The notes beneath the pieces were generated by a model, which did not search any database, was not told the origin of the DNA, and worked only from the letters and a program-made list of their open reading frames with translations. Made by a program: the position numbers and the translations under genes. A stretch of DNA of 64,000 nucleotides from Salegentibacter sp. (GTDB taxonomy: Bacteria > Bacteroidota > Bacteroidia > Flavobacteriales > Flavobacteriaceae), in contig CP051246.1 in the NCBI GenBank assembly GCA_017795085.1, positions 1,428,514-1,492,513 on the forward strand, written 5' to 3'. This document shows positions 8,865-18,064 of the stretch, one piece after another (the first letter of the stretch is position 1; the number at the start of each line of letters is the position of its first letter).

Positions 8865-9511
8865 ATACGCTTTTCCAGCCAGTTTTTTAATTCAAAAAAG
8901 TTTTGTGGTGCAACCCCATGGCCCACGGGAAATTCAGAATAGCTATTTTCAATTTCTAAATTATTGAGAAAAGCTTGGGTTTGGCGTGCCCAGTCTACTG
9001 GAATTACCTGGTCTACCGAGCCATGGGAACAGTAAAAATTCAGTTTAGAGAAATCATGGTTCTTATAGTCTGATTTTAAAATCCCCTGATTTACATATCC
9101 GCTTAATGCGATGATGTTTTTTACTTTTTCAGGATAGGAGAGGGCCACGGCATAACTCAAAATACTTCCCTGACTAAAACCGAGTAAGGTAACATTGTCA
9201 GCATTATATTTTTTAACCGCCTGATCTATAAACCCGGCAATTTTATCTCGGGATTCTTTTGCCTGTTCATCATCGCTGAATTTGCCGTCATTATTGTCCC
9301 AGTGAATGGCATACCAGGCATTGCCGTAGGGTTGCATAGCATATGGCGCTTTTAAGGATAGCACCAATACTTTATCGGGCAATTCCCCTGCAAAAGAAAA
9401 CAAATCGTTTTCATCGCTGCCATAGCCGTGAAGCATAATCAGCAAAGGTGGGTTATCAGATGGTACTTTGGGTTCTCTAATTAAGTATTGAAGTGAGTTT
9501 AATTCCTGCAT
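8861..9511 (-). CDS. Phospholipase/carboxylesterase family alpha/beta hydrolase
   Basis: 216 residues, alpha/beta hydrolase of the phospholipase/carboxylesterase (acyl-protein thioesterase-like) family. Catalytic triad visible: S114 in GFSQGS, Asp in GSVDQVIPV near 170 and His in PVGHGVAPQ near 199; the oxyanion HGYGSDENDL loop is at 28-37. Cytosolic, no signal peptide. Substrate not predictable. It abuts the DUF4870 gene by a one-base overlap and is probably in one transcript with it and the dihydroorotase-like gene. Confidence 0.88.
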   Translation of the reverse strand: MQELNSLQYLIREPKVPSDNPPLLIMLHGYGSDENDLFSFAGELPDKVLVLSLKAPYAMQPYGNAWYAIHWDNNDGKFSDDEQAKESRDKIAGFIDQAVKKYNADNVTLLGFSQGSILSYAVALSYPEKVKNIIALSGYVNQGILKSDYKNHDFSKLNFYCSHGSVDQVIPVDWARQTQAFLNNLEIENSYSEFPVGHGVAPQNFFELKNWLEKRI

Positions 9512-9837
9512 TAACGTATTGTACTAAACCATTTTTGAAAATAAGTACCCAATAACGGTACTTCTTTTTGTTCTCCCTGAAAAGCACCTACCAGGCCATA
9601 AACGCCTAATACCGCTATAAAAATCCAAAAGCTCCAGGTAATTATCCAGCTGTCAAACATGCCAATTATTAAACCTAGAACATAAAAAGTTATATGAATT
9701 CCAAGCGCCTGGCGTATATGAAATGAAGCAAAAGGATTTTTATGCTCATTATTCATAAAATAAGCGATAATAGTGCCTATAATCGTTAGATAAGCAACAA
9801 TTGCAGTGGTTTTTCCTTCTTCGGCTGTGGGGGTCAT
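9511..9837 (-). CDS. DUF4870 family membrane protein
   Basis: About 108 residues with three predicted membrane segments (roughly TAIVAYLTIIGTIIAYF, HITFYVLGLIIGMF and WSFWIFIAVLGVYGLVGAF). The HKNPFASFHIRQALGIH segment between the first two is typical of DUF4870/Tic20-like small membrane proteins. I chose ATG 9837 (MTPTAEEGK); the longer reading begins at a TTG inside a TAnnTTTG box at 9856-9863. Function unknown. Confidence 0.8.
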   Translation of the reverse strand: MTPTAEEGKTTAIVAYLTIIGTIIAYFMNNEHKNPFASFHIRQALGIHITFYVLGLIIGMFDSWIITWSFWIFIAVLGVYGLVGAFQGEQKEVPLLGTYFQKWFSTIR

Positions 9838-9855
9838 ATTGTTTTGTATGTATTG

Positions 9856-9863
9856 CAAATTTA
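9856..9863 (-). promoter_or_regulatory. -7 promoter box TAAATTTG
   Basis: TAnnTTTG on the minus strand 18 bases before ATG 9837. Possible internal promoter for the DUF4870 and esterase genes downstream of the dihydroorotase-like gene. Confidence 0.45.
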
Positions 9864-9879
9864 ATAAATGAGAAATGCT

Positions 9880-11130
9880 TTAAACAAGGAAATCACCTTT
9901 TTCAGTAATTATTCCAAGCGATTTTCCTTTTAATTTTTCTCCAAGAAAAATACTGTTGTGTGAAGTGGAAAAAATATGTTCTTTCTTAAAAGTATAAGCT
10001 TCCGAAGGTTCAAAAAGGCTTAGGTTTACCGGCGCACCTTCTTTAATTTCAGGGTTTTCTTCTCCAAATCGTTCTCTGCCCCGGTTTAGAATTGCAATAC
10101 TTTCTTCAAGTTCAAAAATTTGATTTAAAGCACCAAAGGCAGTTTCCAGGCCAATGGTACCAAACATAGCATTGTCAAATTCTACTTTTTTATTTTCTGA
10201 ATCAATAGGGTTGTGATCGGTAGTAAGCATATCTATTGTTCCGTCTTTTAAAGCTTTTCTGAGCGCCTTTACATCTTCTGAAATTCGAAGCGGTGGCAAT
10301 ACTTTGGCATTGGTATTGAATTCTTCCAGCAAATCATCGGTATAGAAAATATTGTGTAAAGCAACGCTGCAAGATACATCAAGTCCCTTTTTCTTGGCCT
10401 CTTTGATAAGCTGGGCCGATTTTTTTGTGGAAATCGTGGGGATATGGAGTTTTCCACCGGTGTATTCCAGTAAATAAAGGTCTCTTGTAATTTGTAATTC
10501 TTCGGCAAGGTTTGGAATTCCCTTCAACCCCAGACGGGTACTTTGATGATGTTCATTTACCAAACCGTTATTAGAAATCCTTTTTTCCATCGGAAAAGAT
10601 TGTATTAAACCTTTAAAATTCTGGGCATATTGTAGGGCGATTTTTAGGAGGTTTGGATTGCGCAATGGCTTTTGATAATCACTGAAACTCACTGCTCCGT
10701 GCTGTTGCATATCATATAATTCAGCCAGGTCAACACCTTCGCCTTTTACGCTTAAATTTCCCAGGGGCAGAAGTTTTACCGGATGGAAAGTACTTTTTGA
10801 TTTTATGGCATTTATAGCACTACTATTATCGGGAGCAGGGTTCGTGTTTGTGTTAAGGGCAACAGTTGTAAAGCCGCTTTTACCGGCCGTATCCAAACCA
10901 TTGGCAATGGTTTCACGCTCTTCATAACCGGGTTCACCAAAATTCACACTACTGTCAAACCAGCCTCGGGAGACATGTAAATTATCGTTTTTTATGGTTT
11001 TATCAACAGAAGTTTTAATAGATTTTTCTATTTCTTTAATCCGGCCATCTTCAATTAAGATGTCAAGTTGCTGCCGGTGGTATTTTGACTCCCTGTCAAT
11101 TATAGTAGCCGATTTAAGCAGTAGTTTCAC
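9880..11130 (-). CDS. Dihydroorotase-like protein lacking the metal-binding HxH
   Basis: 416 residues with the class I dihydroorotase/amidohydrolase layout: GEPGYEERETI at 65-75, GLVNEHHQSTRLGLKGIPNLAEE in the middle, TTDHNPID near 304. Real dihydroorotases carry DxHxH before the EPG motif; here the block reads FDSSVNFGEPG, so both His are replaced (S61, N63). The region that supplies the next metal-ligand His is GLIQSFPMEKR, also without His. The retained Asp in TDHNP and His in ALHNIF are not enough for a binuclear site. I believe this loss is shared by flavobacterial homologues usually labelled pyrC. Activity on dihydroorotate is doubtful; it may be a non-catalytic partner (as PyrC-prime of Pseudomonas is to aspartate carbamoyltransferase) or a different enzyme. 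Confidence 0.85.
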   Translation of the reverse strand: MKLLLKSATIIDRESKYHRQQLDILIEDGRIKEIEKSIKTSVDKTIKNDNLHVSRGWFDSSVNFGEPGYEERETIANGLDTAGKSGFTTVALNTNTNPAPDNSSAINAIKSKSTFHPVKLLPLGNLSVKGEGVDLAELYDMQQHGAVSFSDYQKPLRNPNLLKIALQYAQNFKGLIQSFPMEKRISNNGLVNEHHQSTRLGLKGIPNLAEELQITRDLYLLEYTGGKLHIPTISTKKSAQLIKEAKKKGLDVSCSVALHNIFYTDDLLEEFNTNAKVLPPLRISEDVKALRKALKDGTIDMLTTDHNPIDSENKKVEFDNAMFGTIGLETAFGALNQIFELEESIAILNRGRERFGEENPEIKEGAPVNLSLFEPSEAYTFKKEHIFSTSHNSIFLGEKLKGKSLGIITEKGDFLV

Positions 11131-11168
11131 ACGAATATATTTAAGTTAAACATTTGATTGTCGTTATT

Positions 11169-13100
11169 TCATTTGAAAAATTTTAATAGAAGCATTTCAA
11201 GGATTAAAAAAATCAAGGCTAAAATAACAAAGGATTTCCAAAGTGCAGTTTCTTTAGTGGCTTTTCGAACTTCGGTAAAATAATTTTTTACTGAATAATA
11301 TACGTTGGCATTTTCAAATTCTTTCGGGCTATGAAGCTGCGTTTTACTTTCTTTTCTGTTAAAATTATAGCTTAAACTCCCCCGGGTTTCATCTTTAAAA
11401 ATAAGATTGAAATTTCCATCATATTTCGGCAGGTTATTAGTATTTAACTGAATTTTACCCGCAAAAGCCTGTTGCTGTGGAATAAAATTCTCTTCTTCTG
11501 AAGTTAAGTTTATTATTTCATCCCCATTGCTTTGCAGTGGGAATTCTATTTGGTTTTCTTTCCCAATTTCATAATATAATTTAGGTGCTGTAAGAGCTTC
11601 CCGGCCAAGATTATAAAAAACAGGCACCACCAAAGGCGAGTTTTTAAAATTAGAATTTTCCGGGTTTAAAGCGGAAGCAAAAACCGCTACTCCGTTTTGA
11701 AAAGTGAGAAATGCACTTTGATCCTGAAATTCTAAAACCTTACTTTCCTCTTTAGTTGTATACGAGCTGCGCGAGAGTGGATAGTCAAAATTATAAACGC
11801 TTTCTTCAAAAACCCCTTGCATTAGTGGATGGCCAAAAGCGATATTGGTAATAAGTTTTTCAGTGGTATGGCTATTGCCATAACCGGAATTACCTACACT
11901 TTGCAGAAAAGTATTTAAATTTTGGTTTTTTACAGGAGGAATAACCACAATAATCCCTGAATTTTTATGAATTTCCTGTAGGCTGGAAATCATATTTTTC
12001 GGAATACTGTTCAGTTCGTTTAGTACGACCAAATCTGCATTTGCAAGGTGATTGAAATCTAAATTTTCAATAGTAAAACTACTAAAATCAAACTCCGGTT
12101 CGGTATAAATTCTAGACAAAAAACCGGCATCGGTTTCAGGAGCTGAAATCACTACTGCATTGATTTTTTGAGTAGAATTAATACTGAAAAACAAGCTATT
12201 ATCGTATTGAAGTCCATTATCTTCAATTTCCAGTCGACCATTGGCAATCGGGTTGTTTGGCAAGCGAAAACTACCGGTAATTTTATTGTTTTCCAGAGGC
12301 TCAGGGCTTTTACGTCCTAACAATTCTTCCCCGTTAAACACAGATATAGACACTGGTTCTTTACTATTTTTATTTGCTAAAATCTCAAACTGTATTTCTA
12401 TTTCTTCAGGATTCTGTTTTTTAATATAAAGTGTATCCAGGTTTAGGTTAAAATAATCAACGGGGACTTTGGGGATAAGCTTGATTTGCCCATTTCCGGA
12501 GAAATCTTTTGGAAAATCAGCTTCTGGAAAGTCAGAAATAAGGATTAATTCTGCTTCATTATTTTTGCCAAGCTGCTGGGATTTCAGCTTAATTTCATCA
12601 AAATTTAAAGTTTTTTGAGAAAAATCGATATCCTGTAGACGATTTTTTAAGATTTTTGAAGTAACATCCCTGAATTCAGCATCATTGGTGAGTAAGTGGA
12701 AATTTTCATTTTCAGGCAGGCTTTCCATTAAATCCTGTATAGCACTTTGCATCAATCTCCCGTTTTTTCCCGGAGCTTGCATACTCAGGGAATTATCGAG
12801 GTAAATTATTTTTTGGGAAAAATTTCTATTGGCTTCGGCTGCAGGAAAAAAAGGTTGCGCAAATGCTATAACCATAGCGGCGAGGGTTAGCATTCGACTT
12901 ATTAAAACCAACCACTTTTTTAAACGTGAACTCTTTCGGGTTTGTCGGGCAATACGTTTTAAAAATTTAACATTAGTAAATTCTTCTTTTTGAAACTTTC
13001 GAAGTTGAAACAGGTGAACCAGCAAGGGAATAATTAGAAACAAAAGGGCGTAAAGTACTTCCGGCTGTTTAAATTGCATGCTGGTAAAAAAGTTTGTCAA
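11169..13100 (-). CDS. BatA-domain / VWA membrane protein
   Basis: 643 residues. The N-terminus is a BatA (aerotolerance regulator N-terminal) domain: two membrane segments at about 15-32 and 65-85 enclosing a basic loop with LRKFQKEEFTNVKFLK. A VWA-like domain follows with DNSLSMQ (MIDAS-type DxSxS) near 102. A long extracytoplasmic region leads to a C-terminal membrane segment (SFVILALIFLILEMLLLKF). Members of this family occur near Bat/MoxR operons, but here it stands alone, 38 bases upstream of the dihydroorotase-like gene. Specific function unknown. Confidence 0.85.
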   Translation of the reverse strand: MTNFFTSMQFKQPEVLYALLFLIIPLLVHLFQLRKFQKEEFTNVKFLKRIARQTRKSSRLKKWLVLISRMLTLAAMVIAFAQPFFPAAEANRNFSQKIIYLDNSLSMQAPGKNGRLMQSAIQDLMESLPENENFHLLTNDAEFRDVTSKILKNRLQDIDFSQKTLNFDEIKLKSQQLGKNNEAELILISDFPEADFPKDFSGNGQIKLIPKVPVDYFNLNLDTLYIKKQNPEEIEIQFEILANKNSKEPVSISVFNGEELLGRKSPEPLENNKITGSFRLPNNPIANGRLEIEDNGLQYDNSLFFSINSTQKINAVVISAPETDAGFLSRIYTEPEFDFSSFTIENLDFNHLANADLVVLNELNSIPKNMISSLQEIHKNSGIIVVIPPVKNQNLNTFLQSVGNSGYGNSHTTEKLITNIAFGHPLMQGVFEESVYNFDYPLSRSSYTTKEESKVLEFQDQSAFLTFQNGVAVFASALNPENSNFKNSPLVVPVFYNLGREALTAPKLYYEIGKENQIEFPLQSNGDEIINLTSEEENFIPQQQAFAGKIQLNTNNLPKYDGNFNLIFKDETRGSLSYNFNRKESKTQLHSPKEFENANVYYSVKNYFTEVRKATKETALWKSFVILALIFLILEMLLLKFFK

Positions 13101-13170
13101 ATATAGGAAATGCGCCGTTAAAGCCGTTTAATCTTAAAGATAAAATTACTTCCTTTTACCGGCTTGCTTT

Positions 13171-14382
13171 TTAAAAGTTCCGTTTAACTGAAAAATGAAA
13201 AGTTGTATGTTCGCCTGGCTTAGAACATACACTTATTTTTCCACCAAGTCCGTTAACCAGTCTTTTAACCGTAGAAAGACCAATACCGTTACCTTTGTTT
13301 CCATTTCTATCGGTTACTGCTAGCGTGGTAAAAATCCTAAAAATTTCTTCTTGTTTTTCTTCAGGAATACCAATACCGTTATCTTTTATACTAAAATTAT
13401 AAAAATCATCATCTTGCGAGAAGGTGATTTGAATAACTATTTTTTCGTTAATATTATACTTTAGGCTGTTACTTAATAAATTGAGAAAAATTTGTTCGAG
13501 AGCGGCCCGGTTAGATTTTATAAAGATATTTTCTTCCGGAAGGTGTATTTCTGCATCATCGGTGATATTTAACAAATCAATAATTTCTTCCAGCATTTGA
13601 TGTAGGTCAAAATCCTGACTATTTACTTCGGCAATTTTATCGCTTTCATAATGGGTAAGCAGTCCACTGATGTATTCACTTAAATTTAATCCTGATTGTT
13701 TAAGGTTTTTAAGGTAACGCAGGCCTTCTTCATCAAAATATTTTCCATACTTGGCTTTTAAAACATCAGCCGTAATAATCATATTGGCCAGGGGCATTTT
13801 CATATCGTGAGAAACTACACCTGCAAAATCTTTAAGCATGGCATTATGTTGATTTAGCTCCTTTTTAACCTCTTGCAAATGTTTGTTTTTTTGTTTGAGT
13901 TCTATAAGCATCTCTACCTGGGTTGCCAGGGCTTTTAAATTTTCAACCTGCTCAGGTGTAAGCTTATTAGGTTTATTATCGATAACGCAAAGTGTACCCA
14001 GCACTTGATTGTTATGATCATTTAAAGGCATTCCTGCATAAAAAATAATGGGGTCATTTTCCCTAACTACAAAGGGATTATCTTCAAAACGTTTGTCTTT
14101 ACGGGTATCTGGGATTTCCATCAACATTTTTGGCTTGAGAATGGCATGACTACAAAAGGAAATATCCCGATCGGATTCACAAAGGTTTGTACCCACTTTT
14201 GATTTAATCCATTGTGAAGATTCACCTACTAAAGAGATAAAGGAAACAGGGGTTTTGCAAATAAAACTTGCAAGTTTGGTAATATTGTCAAATTCAGCTT
14301 CTGGAGAAGATCCAAATAGCTGGCTTTCTCGTAACGCGGCGAGACGTTCTTTTTCATTTTGTGGAATAGCAGGTACTATCAT
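13171..14382 (-). CDS. GAF-domain sensor histidine kinase
   Basis: About 403 residues. An N-terminal GAF domain (about 20-165; SFISLVGESSQWIKSKVG and a CSHAI motif) is followed by a short coiled coil and a HisKA/HATPase core: phosphoacceptor His in FAGVVSHDMKMPLANM near 192, N-box NLLSNSLKYN, G1 DNGIGIPEE, G2 GNGIGLS. No membrane segment, so it is a cytosolic kinase. No response regulator lies beside it. Start taken as ATG 14382 (MIVPAIPQ); a TTG three codons upstream overlaps a -7 box. GAF ligand not predictable. Confidence 0.9.
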   Translation of the reverse strand: MIVPAIPQNEKERLAALRESQLFGSSPEAEFDNITKLASFICKTPVSFISLVGESSQWIKSKVGTNLCESDRDISFCSHAILKPKMLMEIPDTRKDKRFEDNPFVVRENDPIIFYAGMPLNDHNNQVLGTLCVIDNKPNKLTPEQVENLKALATQVEMLIELKQKNKHLQEVKKELNQHNAMLKDFAGVVSHDMKMPLANMIITADVLKAKYGKYFDEEGLRYLKNLKQSGLNLSEYISGLLTHYESDKIAEVNSQDFDLHQMLEEIIDLLNITDDAEIHLPEENIFIKSNRAALEQIFLNLLSNSLKYNINEKIVIQITFSQDDDFYNFSIKDNGIGIPEEKQEEIFRIFTTLAVTDRNGNKGNGIGLSTVKRLVNGLGGKISVCSKPGEHTTFHFSVKRNF

Positions 14383-14388
14383 AACAAA

Positions 14389-14396
14389 CAAATTTA
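14389..14396 (-). promoter_or_regulatory. -7 promoter box TAAATTTG
   Basis: TAnnTTTG on the minus strand, only six bases before ATG 14382 of the histidine kinase. If functional, the transcript would be essentially leaderless. Confidence 0.45.
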
Positions 14397-14476
14397 TATT
14401 CCCGGCTTATCCTCATAGGGAAGGAAATAATGATAATACAAATTAACAAAATTCTTTAGACAATGTTAAATAAAAC

Positions 14477-15241
14477 TTAATATTTCTCAAAAACCCCAAG
14501 TCCAAAAAGAGCAAAGTCGTATTTAACCGGGTCAGTTGTATCCATTTTTCGTAAAGCATAATCTAGCTCGGCCAGGGCTTTTGCATCGTTTTGTTTTCTT
14601 TTAAGCAAGCCGAGTTTTCGGGCTACATTTCCTGAATGAATATCTAGCGGGCAGCTTAGTTGAGCAGGCGAAAGGTTTTTCCAAATGCCGAAATCAACCC
14701 CTTGAGGGTCTTTTCTAATCATCCAGCGAAGAAACATGTTTATACGTTTTGCCGCTGAATTTTTTAAAGGATCACTAACGTGTTTTTCTGTTCTTTTAAG
14801 GTGAGGTAATTCAAAAAAATGTTGTTTAAAATGATGAATGGCCGGTTGCAGGGTGTCTTTTTCAGCGTATTTTTTAAATATTGCTTCCATACCGCCATAA
14901 GTGGTATAAATATGTTGTAACGCAAGAATAAAATATTGTAAATCTATTCCGTTAAAAGTACGGTGTACAAAATGTTCCAGTGGTTTTAAATCGGCGGGGG
15001 AGTGGTTTATTATAAAATCGTAGGGACTTTGATCGAGTAAATCCATAAGTTGTTTGGCATTTTTTAAAATACTTTTTCTATTGCCCCAGGCAATAGTGGC
15101 GGTCAAAAAACCGGCAATTTCAATATTTTCCTTTTTGCTAAACTGATGCGGAATTTGAATAGGATCACTTGTAATAAATTCAGGGGTATTATACTGCTCA
15201 ACTTTAAAATCGAGAAAGGATTTGAGTTCACTTTTTTTCAA
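14477..15241 (-). CDS. TIGR02757 (DUF2400) family protein
   Basis: 254 residues, function unknown. Recognised from HQFSKKENIEIAGFLTATIAWGNR at the N-terminus, FMINHSPAD-like region, NMFLRWMIRKDPQGVDFG and PLDIHSGNVARKLGLL near the C-terminus. The helical pattern with a conserved Asp after DIHSGNVAR resembles DNA glycosylases of the HhH superfamily, which is only a suggestion. The gene lies between LolD and the histidine kinase on the same strand. Confidence 0.85.
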   Translation of the reverse strand: MKKSELKSFLDFKVEQYNTPEFITSDPIQIPHQFSKKENIEIAGFLTATIAWGNRKSILKNAKQLMDLLDQSPYDFIINHSPADLKPLEHFVHRTFNGIDLQYFILALQHIYTTYGGMEAIFKKYAEKDTLQPAIHHFKQHFFELPHLKRTEKHVSDPLKNSAAKRINMFLRWMIRKDPQGVDFGIWKNLSPAQLSCPLDIHSGNVARKLGLLKRKQNDAKALAELDYALRKMDTTDPVKYDFALFGLGVFEKY

Positions 15242-15356
15242 AATCGGTGGGTTTTCAAAATATTGGATAACGTTTTCTTATCACAGCGGTAAAAAATTTG
15301 AATTTTGCAGATTAAACCATGTTCTGCGTTTTTTATCAAAGGTTTTTAGGGAGCTA

Positions 15357-16016
15357 TTACACAATTTGCCCGTCAACCATGGTGAGTTTACGGTCGGCCA
15401 TATCGGCGAGTTCTTCATTATGGGTTACAATTACAAAGGTTTGCCCAAATTCTTCCCGCAATTTGAAGAATAAAGCGTGTAGGTTTTCAGCTGATTCACT
15501 ATCTAAATTTCCTGAAGGTTCATCAGCAAAAATTACGGCAGGATTATTAACAAGCGCCCGGGCCACTGCAATACGTTGTTGCTCGCCCCCACTTAGCTCT
15601 GAGGGTTTATGGTCTGCACGATGTTCAAGGCCTAGAAAGCCTAAAAGTTCATGTGCGCGTTTCTCAGCTTCCAATTTTGGGGTATTTTTAATAAAAGCAG
15701 GAATACAAATATTTTCAAGTGCAGTAAATTCGGGAAGCAGTTGATGAAATTGAAAAATAAATCCGATATGTTTATTTCTAAACCGGGCCAATTCTTTAGA
15801 AGAAAGTTTGTAAATGTTGGTCTGGTTAATTTCAAGTTTAGAATTTTTATTTCTTTCCGGTTGGTCTAATGTTCCTAAAATTTGCAGTAAGGTAGTTTTT
15901 CCCGCTCCGGAAGCCCCGACTATAGAAACAATTTCCCCAGGTTTTATATGGAGGTCAACCCCTTTTAGTACGTGCAGGTTACCGTAGTATTTATGAATAT
16001 TCTTTGCTGTAATCAT
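15357..16016 (-). CDS. lolD: LolD-like ABC transporter ATPase
   Basis: 219-residue ATP-binding subunit of the LolD/MacB type. Walker [10 protein letters not shown] at 34-42, Q-loop [15 protein letters not shown] near 90, signature LSGGEQQR near 140, Walker [14 protein letters not shown] near 161. In flavobacteria this gene is usually assigned to lipoprotein release from the inner membrane with LolC/E. No permease gene is in the neighbourhood, so the partner must be encoded elsewhere. Transcribed away from msrA. Confidence 0.85.
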   Translation of the reverse strand: MITAKNIHKYYGNLHVLKGVDLHIKPGEIVSIVGASGAGKTTLLQILGTLDQPERNKNSKLEINQTNIYKLSSKELARFRNKHIGFIFQFHQLLPEFTALENICIPAFIKNTPKLEAEKRAHELLGFLGLEHRADHKPSELSGGEQQRIAVARALVNNPAVIFADEPSGNLDSESAENLHALFFKLREEFGQTFVIVTHNEELADMADRKLTMVDGQIV

Positions 16017-16129
16017 AGTTTTTTGCTAAGGAGCCTGAAAAGTAGCTAAATTGCGGGTAATCCCCAACCTTGCTTTGGCCTTCTTGTTTAATTTCTCGTT
16101 AAAGCTTCTTTTTTTGTTGACTTTAAACT

Positions 16130-16137
16130 TATTTTTG
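16130..16137 (+). promoter_or_regulatory. -7 promoter box TATTTTTG
   Basis: TAnnTTTG, 25 bases before the msrA ATG. Upstream TTG triplets at 16114-16119 are closer than the usual -33 spacing. Confidence 0.5.
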
Positions 16138-16162
16138 ATGAACAATTTTAAGAAAATTTGCT

Positions 16163-16705
16163 ATGATTGAAAGAAAATTGGAAACCGCTACATTTGCAGG
16201 AGGTTGTTTTTGGTGTACCGAAGCGGTTTTTCAAAGAATAAAAGGAGTACAAAAAGTATGGTCTGGATTTACAGGGGGAACGATTAAAAATCCGGCTTAT
16301 CGTGAAATCATCACGGGAAGAACCAGGCACGCCGAAGCAGTGCAAATACGTTTTAACCCGGAAGAAATAGACTTTAGGGAACTATTACTTATTTTTTTTG
16401 GCACACACGACCCTACCACGCTTAACCGGCAACAAAACGATGTGGGTACCCAATACCGAAGTGCCGTTTTTTATCATTCCCAGGCACAAAAACAAATTGC
16501 TTTGGAAGTAATTAGAGCACTAGAAGAGGAAGGAGTATTTGAAAATAAAATTGTAACGGAAGTGACAGAAGCTTCTAATTTCTATATCGCTGAAGAGGAA
16601 CATCAGGAATATTATAATTTACACAGGCAACAAGCCTATTGTCAGTATATTATAGATCCGAAAATAGAAAAATTAAAAAACGGTTTTGCCGATAAACTAA
16701 AATGA
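16163..16705 (+). CDS. msrA: Peptide-methionine (S)-S-oxide reductase
   Basis: Repairs S-methionine sulfoxide in proteins. 180 residues, single-domain MsrA. Catalytic C15 in GGCFWCTE (with a second Cys at 18), then [12 protein letters not shown] near 94 and a C-terminal Cys in QQAYCQYII near 164 that could act as resolving Cys. No MsrB fusion. It is followed after one base by folE, so both are probably on one transcript. Confidence 0.96.
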   Translation: MIERKLETATFAGGCFWCTEAVFQRIKGVQKVWSGFTGGTIKNPAYREIITGRTRHAEAVQIRFNPEEIDFRELLLIFFGTHDPTTLNRQQNDVGTQYRSAVFYHSQAQKQIALEVIRALEEEGVFENKIVTEVTEASNFYIAEEEHQEYYNLHRQQAYCQYIIDPKIEKLKNGFADKLK

Positions 16706-16706
16706 T

Positions 16707-17303
16707 ATGGGGTATTCTTTTTTAGAAAATTACGATGAAAATCTTTTAGAAAATTTACAACAAAACTATACAGATATCCTAAAAGGTGTGGGAGAAGATT
16801 TGAGCAGGGAAGGTATTACCAAAACCCCTGAACGTGCTGCAAAAGCAATGCAATTTTTAACCCAGGGTTACCGTATGGATGCCGAGCAAATAATACGTAA
16901 GGCAATGTTTAGGGAAGATTACGATGAAATGGTAGTAGTAAAAGATATCGAGTTATACTCTTTATGCGAACACCACATCCTGCCTTTCTTTGGCAAAGCT
17001 CATATTGCTTACATTCCCGATGGACATATTGTAGGTTTGAGCAAACTGCCCCGTGTGGTCGATGTTTTTGCGAGAAGGCTTCAGGTACAGGAAAGACTTA
17101 CCCACGATATTCTGGAATGTATTAATAAAACCATACGGCCAAAAGGAGTGGCAGTGGTTATAGAAGCCGAGCATATGTGTATGATGATGCGTGGGGTCCA
17201 GAAACAAAATTCAGCAACTACAACTTCAGGATTTAGGGGGCAATTTGAAAAAATTGAAACCCGTAATGAATTTTTAAAACTTATTAGTAGCGATCTAAAG
17301 TAA
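16707..17303 (+). CDS. folE: GTP cyclohydrolase I
   Basis: Converts GTP to 7,8-dihydroneopterin triphosphate, the entry to folate and pterin synthesis. 198 residues, type I enzyme. The zinc ligands C87, H90 ([10 protein letters not shown]) and C158 (EHMCMMMRG) are all present; the [23 protein letters not shown] helix is typical. ATG 16707 lies one base after the msrA stop. A pterin-4a-carbinolamine dehydratase gene occurs 31 kb away (47969-48262). Confidence 0.97.
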   Translation: MGYSFLENYDENLLENLQQNYTDILKGVGEDLSREGITKTPERAAKAMQFLTQGYRMDAEQIIRKAMFREDYDEMVVVKDIELYSLCEHHILPFFGKAHIAYIPDGHIVGLSKLPRVVDVFARRLQVQERLTHDILECINKTIRPKGVAVVIEAEHMCMMMRGVQKQNSATTTSGFRGQFEKIETRNEFLKLISSDLK

Positions 17304-17428
17304 GCCTGAAAGTCGTTGGGGATATAAAACAAAAAATATTTCTATCATCCTGGTAAGCCCTAATTTTCACTCCAATATTAGAGAAAATCTGGCACTTTAT
17401 TTGTTCTAACTTATACAAAACCAAAATA

Positions 17429-17734
17429 ATGATTGATAAAAACAGATTGTTGATAAAAGGTTTAGCCTTTGATGCCCTGGGTATGGCAACTATGGCTATT
17501 CCTGTGGTGGGGCCGTTTCTTGATTTGCTTTGGGCACCTTATGCCGCTAAAAAAATGCAAGAAATGTATTCTGGAAAAAAAGGAAAAATAGCTTCAATAT
17601 TGGTTTTTCTGGAAGAAATTTTACCGGGAACCGATATCATTCCTACTTTTACATTAATGTGGTTATATACCTTTATTTGGAAAAAGGAAAATAACCAGGA
17701 TTTAACTTTAAGACCAATACGCGTTAGAAAATAA
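17429..17734 (+). CDS. Small conserved membrane-associated protein
   Basis: 101 residues, function unknown. Two hydrophobic stretches (GMATMAIPVVGPFLDLLWAPY at about 17-37; PTFTLMWLYTFIW at about 72-84) separated by a Lys/Gly-rich loop and LEEILPGTDIIPTF. Similar short proteins occur in many Bacteroidota. It stands alone 125 bases after folE and ends 36 bases before a strong terminator. Confidence 0.75.
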   Translation: MIDKNRLLIKGLAFDALGMATMAIPVVGPFLDLLWAPYAAKKMQEMYSGKKGKIASILVFLEEILPGTDIIPTFTLMWLYTFIWKKENNQDLTLRPIRVRK

Positions 17735-17766
17735 TTCCGGAAAAGCTTGATTGTTTGTCTTAATTG

Positions 17767-17802
17767 AAAACAGCCGGGACTTTTGCCCGGCTGTTTTTTA
17801 TA
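17767..17802 (+). terminator. Intrinsic terminator
   Basis: Perfect 8-bp stem CAGCCGGG (17771-17778) / CCCGGCTG (17786-17793) followed by six T. Confidence 0.92.
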
Positions 17803-17845
17803 GGATTACTTCTGATTATCCGTTAGTAGATTAATGAGACATTTT

Positions 17846-17873
17846 ACGTCATGCTAAACTCGTTTTAGCATCT
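17846..17873. repeat. REP-like hairpin
   Basis: Perfect 8-bp stem ATGCTAAA (17851-17858) / TTTAGCAT (17864-17871) with a CTCGT loop, preceded by CGTC. The layout resembles short palindromic REP elements with a GTCATGCT start that I associate with flavobacterial intergenic DNA. Only one copy is in the window. Confidence 0.5.
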
Positions 17874-18024
17874 AAGACTGAAAGTTAGTAAAATATACAA
17901 TTAGATCCTGAATCAAGTTACCATTGATTTATTATTTATTTGAGAGTTAAAGGAGTGGACATATAATTCTTAGTAGAAAGTTGAATCGGCCTATCGAAAA
18001 TTGATCATAAAATTTGAAGTGAGA

Positions 18025-18064
18025 TGTCGTTTAAATTTTCTGCTGTTTGAACGACACGTCTTTT
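18025..18064. other. Hairpin followed by T-rich tract
   Basis: Stem TGTCGTTTAAA (18025-18035) with TTTGAACGACA (18046-18056), 10 of 11 pairs, followed by CGTCTTTTTC. Could be a weak terminator on the plus strand or part of a small RNA; no promoter is evident. Confidence 0.4.
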
